Positions 29,576 to 37,642 of a stretch of DNA of 64,000 bases are shown here, piece after piece; position 1 is the first letter of the stretch; each line of letters starts with the position of its first letter. The notes under the pieces were generated by a model. That model made no database searches. It was not told the origin of the DNA and saw nothing but the letters and a program-made list of their open reading frames with translations. Position numbers and translations under genes: made by a program. Source of the DNA: Cladocopium goreaui (lineage: Eukaryota > Sar > Dinophyceae > Suessiales > Symbiodiniaceae); NCBI GenBank assembly GCA_947184155.2, contig CAMXCT020000805.1, positions 1 to 64,000 of the forward strand. Direction: 5' to 3'.

Positions 29576-29599
29576 GACTGCCCACCAGGGTTTACAAGG

Positions 29600-29793
29600 G
29601 TATGGCAGAAGCAGGAACAACGTGCAGGAAAAGAGAGGAGAGGAAACAATCACAGACGAGTGAGGGGGACGGACCAGAAGGTAAACACGAGGGGCCAAAA
29701 GTTACGGACAGCAGCAGAGGTGGCAATAGGGGGCAGCCAAAGAGAGGAGGAGACTACGGCAAAAGAGAGGGAAGGCAGGATAGAGAGAGGGTA
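29600..29793 (-). promoter_or_regulatory. Long pyrimidine tract upstream of the ORF-X relative
   Basis: On the minus strand ~190 nt of mostly C/T (CTCTCTCTATCC, CCTTCCCTCTC, CTCCTCCTCTC) connect the hairpin at 29794 to the ATG at 29575. It resembles an extended polypyrimidine tract for splicing. Confidence 0.4.
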
Positions 29794-29822
29794 CTCCCCT
29801 GACACGTCTTTGGTCAGAGGAG
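29794..29822 (-). ncRNA. Two-helix hairpin, copy 6
   Basis: Outer stem CTCC/GGAG, single C/A mismatch, inner stem CTGAC/GTCAG, loop ACGTCTTTG. Followed on the gene strand by the pyrimidine tract. Confidence 0.6.
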
Positions 29823-30068
29823 TGGGAGCCCTGTACATGGGGCGATGGTTTGAGCCACAGGTATGCGATAGGGTATACTAAGAATGATGCCGTATCTCTC
29901 CCTGTCGACATGTACCAGATTCACGTGTACACATGAAGCATATGCTGAACATGCACGCTGCCTTGGCGGAGACACGACTCTCTTTTTGCCAGAATTTTGA
30001 ATTGGCAAGATCACACCTAAGGATGATAAGCATAGTCACATAGTCCTTGCTTCGCGTCACTTGATTCA

Positions 30069-30536
30069 TCAAAAAACAGTTAAACAGTGAGTAAGTTCAG
30101 TGTAACTGTGTTGTACATAAGCTGTGGCGATGTACATTGTAGATGAATCCGTGAGGCCTATTCCTTCACGGAACAGCTGTTCAAGGAGCCCAGCATCAAG
30201 GCAATCTACCGTCTCTTCCTTGATCGAAAAAACGCAAGGGGTCCTATGCATGAGTCCATTGGATATGAGGAGATAGTCTTGAATTTGTTGCTCGTCGATT
30301 CGGATTACTGCGTGTGTAGCAGTGTGTGCAATACAAGTCTCCGCATCAGGCATTCGTAGGTGCAAAATTAGCAGTTCGATGTTGTCTCCTATCACTGCAG
30401 ACGGAGGTCTTGCTTCGAGCGAGGTTGCTCCGATAACTCCATCCACAACGTCTAAGTGCTTCATTTCGTCACCATGGCAATTCCGTATGCGCTGTCTGAC
30501 TAGGTCTCCGTGTCTAGCGTAATTGCTTGGAAACAC
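30069..30536 (-). CDS. Small hypothetical protein, possibly ankyrin-related
   Basis: A 155-residue frame starting at GTG (first ATG at 30464). I do not recognise a family. The C-terminal third (LDAGLLEQLFREGIGLTDSS) resembles a short stretch of the neighbouring ankyrin protein (IDVSYLLGKGVGLMDMTTEE), so it may be a decayed or one-exon relative. It lies in the 5' part of element A on the same strand as its neighbours. A real gene is plausible but unproven. Confidence 0.35.
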   Translation of the reverse strand: MFPSNYARHGDLVRQRIRNCHGDEMKHLDVVDGVIGATSLEARPPSAVIGDNIELLILHLRMPDAETCIAHTATHAVIRIDEQQIQDYLLISNGLMHRTPCVFSIKEETVDCLDAGLLEQLFREGIGLTDSSTMYIATAYVQHSYTELTHCLTVF

Positions 30537-30716
30537 CTAGTGATCTCAACCAATAACTACAGAGTGGTATTGTTGGATGTGTGTTGTGACGTATCAACTC
30601 TTGAGCAAACGATGGCACGCGTAGGTAATGAGTGGCACATAAACCATGTTGTTGCACCGATCTGTTATGCGGCAATTCTAAAATTTTCTAAAATCCACAG
30701 CAATTTCACTGTTTTG

Positions 30717-31462
30717 TTATAGGAGGACGACCTCCGGTGCACCCAACGCTCTGTCAGGACTTCGAGTGGCCGCAGTGGGCGGGTCCTGCACAAGAAGTCT
30801 AAATCTTATGTCGGGAGCCATCATTCTGGCTACTTCGACTAGGAGCGTGCTAGGTTGTAGTCTTTGCACAGTTGAATTTGTTCCAGCTGCTCTAGTGGTC
30901 CAGATGCGGAGGTTGGGTGGCAACCCTATCCGTAATAGGAGAAATGCCACTTCCACCACTGTATCAACCGTTTGCTGCATGGTCCTGCGGTCCAAGAAAC
31001 CGCCCAAGGTCGCAGTGATGTGTATTGTCTGGATAATCAGCCGGAATGGTCGGGCATCGATTGGCACTGGTGCAAATCCCGCCTGATCGGTCATGCCTCC
31101 ATCAGCAGCTGGAATTAAGTATAGGTGATTGACCCACACACCTCGTGTAGACGGGCGACTAAAACCTGCCACTTGGACTATGTCCTCGTATGATGCTGCT
31201 AGTGCTGTCAAAGATGCTGTGTGATGCTCTGTCCATCCAATTCAACTTGTTGGAGGTCAGCTTCCAATGTGTTATAGATCAATTGCAGCCCATGTGCTTC
31301 TTCTGGAAAGAAGGTGACACATCCACTCTGCACCAGCCGTACTGTGCGCCTGAGGTCTCGCACAGCCACCATGAGTTCCTGTGCTGCTTCCAAGCTATAT
31401 AAGATCATCTTTACTGGCATAGAGAAACGGTGTTCTTCACCGCGGAGTCGTACAAAGTCCAT
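30717..31462 (-). pseudogene. Split hypothetical gene of element A (two frames)
   Basis: The ATG at 31462 opens an 84-residue frame (rich in Leu/Glu, probably helical: LYSLEAAQELMVAVRDLRRT) that stops at 31208. An overlapping frame starting at TTG (31211) continues for 164 residues to 30717, with alternating hydrophobic strands (FRLIIQTIHITATLGGF, VVEVAFLLLRIGLPP). The 4-nt overlap and lack of an ATG for the second half suggest one gene with a frameshift or an unrecognised intron. No domain recognised. It is the most 5' gene of element A and is preceded ~100 nt upstream by a two-helix hairpin. Confidence 0.4.
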
Positions 31463-32276
31463 GGCAGTACGGGTAGAGAGAGTGGGGGCCCACTACATAA
31501 AGATTGCTATTTGCAAGTATAAGAGAGTGGCAATTAAAACGGTTATTAGTAATGTTGTGGTCAGTCAGTTGCAATCCCGACACGTCTTTGGTCGGAAAGA
31601 CAACGTGACCGTCAAGGTTACCCTATTGAATGTCAGGCATGTTGGGAATTGGGTCATATCAGCCATGTCTCTATGATGACTGTCTCGCTAGGGTATTTCA
31701 GTAAGTGTGATGGGGAAGGTTAATTTTTATCCCATTGTCGCTGAAACACGCTCACGTCATCTTTGTACACCTTTGAATTAGTGAAGAGCCCAGGGGCACC
31801 GTGCAATTTACCATTGTGTGCGAGTGAGCTAGATAACAAGTACAGACAAAAGACATGCAGGTTAGGGACCATCCTAAGCCCTTCGCGAAAATTCCATGAA
31901 ATTGCCTGTATCAGACTGTCTTCTACCTTGCGGGTAGGTGGGCAGGGGATATTGCGTATTAGGCATGCTAGCTTAGGGGGAGAAAAACCTGTGAGCAGAA
32001 ATAGCGGCATGTTCACACTGCAGTCATCGCCAGCAATGGCAAGATGAAGATGAATGTGCCCCTACTAGATGAGCATGTGGCTCAATTCCCGTAGAAGTTA
32101 CTTGCAAGACATGCGAGAATCACCACCGGAAAAGCAGACCAATGAAAACCTCTTTTGATTAACTGTCGATCAGCTTCACCGGTCTTCTGCTAAGTCATGT
32201 AGGCCTCATAGGTCATTGAAGATGGTTGCATAAGCTTCACTGAGGGCATACCAATTTTGCTGTAGTCGGTAAAGTG
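31463..32276 (-). other. Element A 5' region
   Basis: About 800 bp with the hairpin at 31568-31604. A frame at 31720-32066 with no usable start (contains LHLAIAGDDCSV and NMPLFLLTGF) could be an exon remnant; I cannot support it as a gene. Confidence 0.35.
31568..31604 (-). ncRNA. Two-helix hairpin, copy 7
   Basis: Outer stem GTTG/CAAC, internal loop CAATC/AAAGA, inner stem CCGAC/GTCGG, where an A/T pair of other copies is replaced by C/G, and loop ACGTCTTTG. Confidence 0.6.
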
Positions 32277-32289
32277 ACAAACAAGTGAC

Positions 32290-32769
32290 GTGCAACGTGC
32301 AGTAGCGGCCATTCAGCATTTCCCATCCCCCGTTCCCCCTGATAGCCCCTTCATGCGAACACTAGGGACACCGGCTGCCCTAAAAGCCCCACCGCAGACG
32401 GACACCCTGGCGCAAAGAGCTCTAGAAGAATGGGAACGCACTGTGTGTGATAAGGCAGTGGCAATCCTCGCCGAGATCCAAGCTGGCCGACCGACTATAA
32501 TCCATAAAGATGGGGGTGAAATGCTTATTGCCATTGTCCTTGATCGGCCACTGGCGGAAGCGAAAGCACTAGTGGATGACCCTGCGGCATTCGCTTGCGA
32601 AATGACGCGAATCCTGCATGACAAACAAACCCACCCGCTTATCGCCCAAATGATGAAACCAGCGGCAAGCAGTAATCCACCCTCCGCCGCTGCAGCCAGT
32701 GGTGCTAGTAGCAGTAGAGAGCCTCGCGCTGCCTCACACGAGCAGTTTCAAGTGAGCCACATGAAGTGA
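32290..32769 (+). pseudogene. Polyprotein tail, element C fragment
   Basis: Nearly identical to the last ~160 residues of the tail ORF at 37643-39652 (QRAVAAIQHFPSPVPPD through the Ala/Ser-rich end). The rest of the polyprotein is missing upstream, so this is a truncated remnant and its first Met is not a true start. In element B the same peptide is the C-terminus of the unknown tail that follows the helicase. Confidence 0.7.
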
Positions 32770-32837
32770 CGCAGAGACCCCAAATTTATCATCCGTGCAT
32801 TTAGCGCGTAACTTGCTTCAGGTTGAGCGGGGTTGTC

Positions 32838-32855
32838 ACCATGGGGTCTCATGGT
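32838..32855. repeat. TRC-loop hairpin, decayed
   Basis: Counterpart of 37542-37560; one base of the loop region is deleted (ACCATGGGGTCTCATGGT). Confidence 0.4.
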
Positions 32856-33083
32856 TGATGGCCACCTGCTACAATTGCCTATGCTGTCAGCATGTCGGAG
32901 CCAATCTGGGAAGGGAGGCGGTAGGGGGCGGATATCTCAATCCTGTTCTAGGTTTTTAATTTGTATTTGTTCATGTTGTGCTACCTTAATTGTTGCATCG
33001 TAGTTTAGTGCGATGTCAAAGTACATCAAGCCATGGCGCCCGTTGCTGTCTTGTTCAGGCAATCCAGTACCTGCATTGCTTGA

Positions 33084-33539
33084 ATGTCACCCGACCATAT
33101 GAGCTCCATGCAATCAAGTGAAGTAGTATGCCTGCCTCAAGAATTCCAGACTCACAATGAGGCACAGGATCTCCTCCTTTTGCAGGACTATGTGCACAGA
33201 CTGACGAATACTCTCAGAACTTTGGAAGACACCCACGCCGTATTGCAGCAAACAGAACTCCTTGCAGGTGTTATCAACAAGCAAGACTGCAGAGATATTC
33301 GCACAGCCTGCTGTTGCATACGGAGTCTGCGCATTCGAGTAGAAGTCCGTGCCAATGTTACAGAACGTGAAGTGATAAGTCGACAGCTACAGCTCATGCA
33401 TGCGAGCGTACAACATTACCTGACTGAGGATCTTAACACAGCTGATACAAGTTGCCTGTCCAGAACCTCGCTTGAACACTTTGAGGATAGACCTGGTCCC
33501 TGGGCAGAGAAAAACGCTCGCATTCCTACACCAAGGTAA
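33084..33539 (+). CDS. Small helical protein 1 of the element family (151 aa)
   Basis: Open frame from ATG, mainly helical: LLLLQDYVHRLTNTLRTLED, LLAGVINKQDCRDI, CCCIRSLRIRVEVRANVTER. Its inverted counterpart at 36857-37312 is ~95% identical and also open, so the frame is kept in two copies despite nucleotide changes, which argues for coding. It follows the polyprotein on the same strand of its element. No motif recognised. Confidence 0.55.
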   Translation: MSPDHMSSMQSSEVVCLPQEFQTHNEAQDLLLLQDYVHRLTNTLRTLEDTHAVLQQTELLAGVINKQDCRDIRTACCCIRSLRIRVEVRANVTEREVISRQLQLMHASVQHYLTEDLNTADTSCLSRTSLEHFEDRPGPWAEKNARIPTPR

Positions 33540-33574
33540 CTGAGCCAGCTACCATGATCACCTGACCGCATCTA

Positions 33575-34054
33575 ATGCAGTTGGTTGCAACACCTGCTGA
33601 GTTGACCGCTCGAGCTGCTCAACGCTTGCAAGCCTGCATCCATGCTGTCGAGCTCGCCCTTCGCGAACTCGATCGCATTGGATTCAGCTTTGAAAGCGGT
33701 ATACACCGCCAGAGTGCACTGCAACTCCCATATATGCGTACAATCTCCCATATCACGAAACTGCATAGCATGAGCACTCGCATAGCGAAGCTGCTCACAA
33801 TACCGGTGCAATATGATGATTGGAAAAGCAGTACTGAGCGGACTCTGAGGGTAGCTGAGTGCTGTTACCGCGCCGTCTTTTTCACCTTAGATCACGTTTC
33901 ACCCTTCTGTCTCACGGCGGTAGTTTCTCACCACTTTGTTGTGCCGGCGTTGTCGGTGTTTGCTTCAAAGTGTCAGGGTGAATGTCATGCCATGATGGCT
34001 GCTCTTTGTGATCTCGGGGATCCTGGCTGGGGGGATCTCTGGTTTCCGCATTGA
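33575..34054 (+). CDS. Small protein 2 of the element family (159 aa)
   Basis: Open frame 35 bp after small protein 1. The N-terminal half is helical (LTARAAQRLQACIHAVELALRELDR). The counterpart in element B (36383-36821) is broken by indels, so this is the better copy. Unrecognised. The last ~25 codons run into GC-rich sequence before the T-rich tract and may not be conserved. Confidence 0.5.
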   Translation: MQLVATPAELTARAAQRLQACIHAVELALRELDRIGFSFESGIHRQSALQLPYMRTISHITKLHSMSTRIAKLLTIPVQYDDWKSSTERTLRVAECCYRAVFFTLDHVSPFCLTAVVSHHFVVPALSVFASKCQGECHAMMAALCDLGDPGWGDLWFPH

Positions 34055-34079
34055 GCTTTTTTGCTTGCACCCCTCGGAG

Positions 34080-34345
34080 TGGCCCTTTGTGATTTTGTTG
34101 GCGGTTGATTGTTGTTTGTTTATTTTTTGGCCGGCGAATATGACGTGCCGAGACGATACTAAGCTATCACGACTCGCTTCAACAACTGTTTCACCCATAA
34201 ACTGGAACCCGTCACGTCACTGTGGTGCGTTTGTGTGGTTGTTTGTGTTTTGTGTGGGTCGTTGTTTTGTTTTTGTTTGGGTTTGTTTTTGGTGTGTTTT
34301 TTGTTGTTTGATTTCTGTTCTTTGTGTTTCGGTTTTTGCTCTTGA
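34080..34345 (+). other. T/G-rich tract in the element 3' region
   Basis: A stretch of TTTG, TTTTG and TGTTT words on the element's sense strand, mirrored as an A/C-rich tract at about 36,010-36,140 on the plus strand of element B. It could be a 3' UTR regulatory tract or the pyrimidine-rich part of an intron. No gene. Confidence 0.4.
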
Positions 34346-34448
34346 AATGTGACAAGGGATTTGGACTATGTATCGGTCCTCTTCCAGTTTACTTTCGCGG
34401 CCATTACAGCTTCGGCCCCTGCACGAGTCAATTAATTAATCTCATTTG

Positions 34449-34470
34449 CAACATGCTTGGAAACATGTTG
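34449..34470 (+). repeat. Stem-loop 40 nt before the element 3' end
   Basis: CAACATG and CATGTTG pair across an 8-nt loop. The element B equivalent (near 35,920) keeps 6 of the pairs. A terminal stem-loop followed by a short A-run is a usual recognition signal for LINE-type reverse transcription. Confidence 0.5.
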
Positions 34471-34511
34471 AACGACCTGGCGGAAGCCATAAGGCGTTGG
34501 ACGGAAAAAAG

Positions 34512-35272
34512 TACAAACCTTGGCACGAGAACAACGTATCCGTGATTTCTCCTCCAAACAAATTGGTCTTGACCCAATGCCGGAACTTCCAATTCATGCA
34601 CTCGAAGGTCACTTGATCCCAGTCATGCCGACTGTACTGCCCAAGCAACTGCTGCCTGCTACCCGTAAGATTCACCCTGCCAACCTAGGCGTCATGGGCA
34701 ACAGACCACCATCGCAGCTTTCGCCAACTGCAATTCAACTCCTTCAGAAGAAACAAATGCAAAGCATCCTCATAGGAATGAAGTTTTTCGGAGCAGAAAT
34801 TGGAAGAGCTGAAGATCTGCTGCAATTCTTCTTTGGTCATAATTATGATGCTGTAGTTGAACGCCATTGTCCACAGGCCAAGGAATGGATCTCCCACAAA
34901 CTTAAATCCGCTGGACAGTGCACCTCCACCATGACACAAATTTTGCTTTGGTTGTATTCTTTATTACACCATGAACAAGTTTCTGTTCATTTTGTTCATA
35001 TTGCTGACTGGGAAGATCAAGCACACATTGCTACCTTCGGTGACGCTCCTGCCAAATGGACGGTCTACTGTGTTCAATTTCCACGCTCGCGTACTTTTCA
35101 CCTTGACACAGCTGCGTGGAATTGTCATGCCCAGGTTGACATCCCATGGCAGCAATTGCCTCACCCTGTGCTGCAACATACACACAGCAGCTAGTTTTAT
35201 CCTGAACTCCATGGTTGTATGTTTATTGACAATGAAGGTAATGTTGTCGTTGCTGCTGCGCACGACTGGAGG
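34512..35272 (+). pseudogene. Fragment of the USP/DNMT ORF1 tail
   Basis: Plus-strand copy of the region C-terminal to the methyltransferase in ORF1 (compare ORF1 residues from ~1370: REQRIRDFSSKQIG, ELPIHALEG, RAEDLLQFFFGHNYD, DIPWQQLPHP). It lacks the methyltransferase core and carries an internal deletion of roughly 150 bp after LPHP. It starts exactly where element C ends and stops where the helicase fragment begins. Confidence 0.75.
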
Positions 35273-35280
35273 TTTGATGT

Positions 35281-35860
35281 CAGCATTGAGACCCGTGAGC
35301 TGTTAGGGAGAATGATATCCCAACGGTGAGGACCACATAGCCCGGCTGCTTCGAGGGTTGTGGTACACTCAGGTATTCCAAACTCCTCTGGTGCTGTGGC
35401 AATCAGCAGGACTGCTAGAGCTGCTGCAATTGGGCTGCTGTGTGCATCCAGCTGGCACGAGATTCGGCAGTGAAACACCCGCCCTAGGGCGACAGGCAGC
35501 TCGTAGTCTTGCAGAGTGGATGTCCATGGGCCACTATGCGGCTTGTTTGCAAGTCTCAGCAGACTGAAGAGATCTGACTCCGGATCTTGGCTCGCATCAG
35601 GCCAAAGCTGAGCGACAAGTGCTGCCATTCGTGCCGGTGGAAGATAGTCTCCTGGCCTATCAAGCGCTCTGAGCCCTAACGGCCGTTGCATCAGTTTGCG
35701 TCGATTGGCAGCCGCTGCTCGGCCTTTTGACAGCCCTCCTGGAGTTTGCCTGTGATCGCCAATGAAGACAGTGAGAGTTGGTTGTTGAATGGCAGCGAGA
35801 GCTGCGATCTCATGGTAGTTGCCATACAGTTGGCTTTCGTCCATGAAAGCTAGCCAGGTG
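35281..35860 (-). pseudogene. Fragment of a type-A polyprotein helicase
   Basis: Over 95% identical in protein to polyprotein A from the DESQ box to just past the NSSRVSMLT segment (FMDESQLYGN, IGDHRQTPGG, LWPDASQDPESD). No Walker A and no motifs V-VI, so it is not functional. One end joins the 3' end of element B (35861) and the other joins the ORF1 fragment. Confidence 0.8.
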
Positions 35861-36382
35861 CTTTTTTCCGTCCAACGCCGTGTGGCTTCCGCCAGGTCGT
35901 TCAACATCTATCCAAGCATGTTGCATATGAGATTAATTATTTAATTCACGCAGGGGCCGATGCTGTAGTGGCCGCAAAAGTAAACTGGAAGAGGACCGAT
36001 ACATAGTCCAAAGTCCTTGTCACGTTCCAAAGAACAAAAACGGAGAACAAAAACCGAAAAACAAAGAACCAAAAGCAAAAACAACACCGAAACAAACCCA
36101 AACAACAAAACAACCCACACAAAAGAAAACAACCACAAGGCCACAAAACCGTGACGTGACAGGTTCCAGTTTATGGGTGAAACAGATCTGTTGAGGCGAG
36201 AGGTGATAGCTTGTTATCATCTCGGCGCATGCAGATGACAACTTGTGTGTCATGTTGGCAGGCCCATAAAATTAAACAACAACAAGACCAAAGACGAAAT
36301 CACCATGGGCCACTTGAAGGGTGCGGGAAGCAACAAGGCTCAATGCGGAAACCAGGGATCCCCCCAGCCAGGATCCCCGAGA

Positions 36383-36821
36383 TCACAACGAGCAGCCTTC
36401 ACGGCATGACATTACACCCTGACACTTTGAAGCAAACACCGACAACGCCGGGTCACAACAAAGTGGTGAGAAAACTACCGCAGTGAAACAGGAGAGTGAA
36501 ACGTGATCTAAGGTGAAAAAGACGGCGCGGTAACAGCACTCAGGTACCCTCAGAGTCCGCTCAGTACTGCTTTTCCAATCATCATATTGCATCGAAATTG
36601 TGAGTAGCACCACTATGCTAGTGCTCTTGCAATGCATCTTCGTGATATGGGAAATTGTACCCATATATGGGAGCTGCAGTGCACTCTGGCGGTATACCGC
36701 TTTCAAAACTGAATCCAATGCGATCGAGTTCGCGAAGGGCGAGCTCGACAGCATGGATGCAGGCTTGCAAGCGTTGAGCAGCTCGAGCGGTCAACTTAGC
36801 AGGTGTTGCAACCAACTGCAT
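36383..36821 (-). pseudogene. Small protein 2, element B copy, frameshifted
   Basis: The counterpart of 33575-34054 is split: 36821-36618 keeps the N-terminal half, then an indel moves the rest to the frame of 36754-36383 (RQSALQLPYMGTISH, DDWKSSTERTLR). Broken in this copy. Confidence 0.6.
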
Positions 36822-36856
36822 TAGATGCGGTCAGGTGATCATGGTAGCTGGCTCAG

Positions 36857-37312
36857 TTACCTTGGTGTAGGAATGCGAGCGTTTTTCTCTGCCCAGGGAC
36901 CAGGTCTATCCTCAAAGTGTTCAAACGAGGTTCTGGACAGGCAACTTGTGTCAGCTGTGTTAAGGTCCTCAGTCAGGTAATGTTGTACGCTCGCATGCAT
37001 GAGCTGTAGCTGTCGACTTATCACTTCACGTTCTGTAACATTGGCACGGGCTTCTACTCGAATGCGCAGACTCCGTATGCAACAGCAGGCCGTGCGAATG
37101 TCTCTGCAGTCTTGCTCGTTGATAACACCTGCAAGGAGTTCTGTTTGCTGCAATACGGCGTGGGTGTCTTCCAAAGTTCTGAGAGTATTCGTCAGTCTGT
37201 GCACATAGTCCTGCAAAAGGAGGAGATCCTGTGCCTCATTTTGAGTCTGGGGTTCTTGAGGCAGGCATACCACTTCACTTGGTTGCACTGAACTCATATG
37301 GCCAGGTGGCAT
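36857..37312 (-). CDS. Small helical protein 1, element B copy (151 aa)
   Basis: Open frame ~95% identical to 33084-33539, with scattered conservative changes. It lies 3' of the polyprotein on the same strand. Unknown function; probably helical. Confidence 0.55.
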   Translation of the reverse strand: MPPGHMSSVQPSEVVCLPQEPQTQNEAQDLLLLQDYVHRLTNTLRTLEDTHAVLQQTELLAGVINEQDCRDIRTACCCIRSLRIRVEARANVTEREVISRQLQLMHASVQHYLTEDLNTADTSCLSRTSFEHFEDRPGPWAEKNARIPTPR

Positions 37313-37541
37313 TCAAGCAATGCAGGTACTGGATTGCACTGAGCAAAAAAGCAACGGGCGCCATGGCTTGATGTACTTTGACATCGCACTAAACTACCAT
37401 GCAACAATTAAGGTAGCACAACATGAACAAATACAAATTAAAAACCCAGAACAGGATTATGATACCCGCCCCCTACCGCCTCCCTTCCCAGATTGGCTCC
37501 GACATGCTGACAGCAAAAGTAATTGCAGCGGGTGGTAATCA

Positions 37542-37560
37542 ACCATGAGTACCCCATGGT
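37542..37560. repeat. TRC-loop hairpin
   Basis: ACCATGAGTACCCCATGGT: 8-bp stem with one A/C, which is a G-U wobble in minus-strand RNA. Confidence 0.5.
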
Positions 37561-37642
37561 GACAACACCGCTAAACCTAAGGCAAGTTACACGCTAACTG
37601 CATGGATGATAAACTTGGGGACTCTGCGTTACTTCATGTGGC

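Larger units (their letters stand above)
15577..32276 (-). mobile_element. Element A: large element with polyprotein, ORF-X relative and ankyrin gene
   Basis: A 16.7-kb block lying between the two pieces of element C. Its genes all run on the minus strand: split gene 31462-30717, small gene 30536-30069, ORF-X relative 29575-28412, ankyrin gene 27863-26745, polyprotein 25748-18175. On the minus strand it ends in GGAGG followed by A9 (15579-15587), as expected for insertion through a polyadenylated RNA. The 5' edge (32276) is inferred only from where element C homology resumes. No target-site duplication is visible and element C has lost ~9 kb at the insertion point, so insertion plus deletion or later rearrangement is required. 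Confidence 0.55.
32277..34511 (+). mobile_element. Element C, 3' piece (left arm of the inner inverted repeat)
   Basis: Matches the reverse complement of 35,861-38,125 at over 90% by eye, with small indels. It holds the polyprotein tail, two small genes, a T-rich tract, a stem-loop and the 3' end GGACGGAAAAAAG (ending 34511). Homology starts at ACAAACAA (32277), directly after element A. Confidence 0.75.

Noticed and set aside
25815..31604. Two-helix hairpins as hammerhead or another known self-cleaving ribozyme
   Set aside because: No CUGANGA and GAAA core in either orientation, and no other ribozyme core I know fits the loop.
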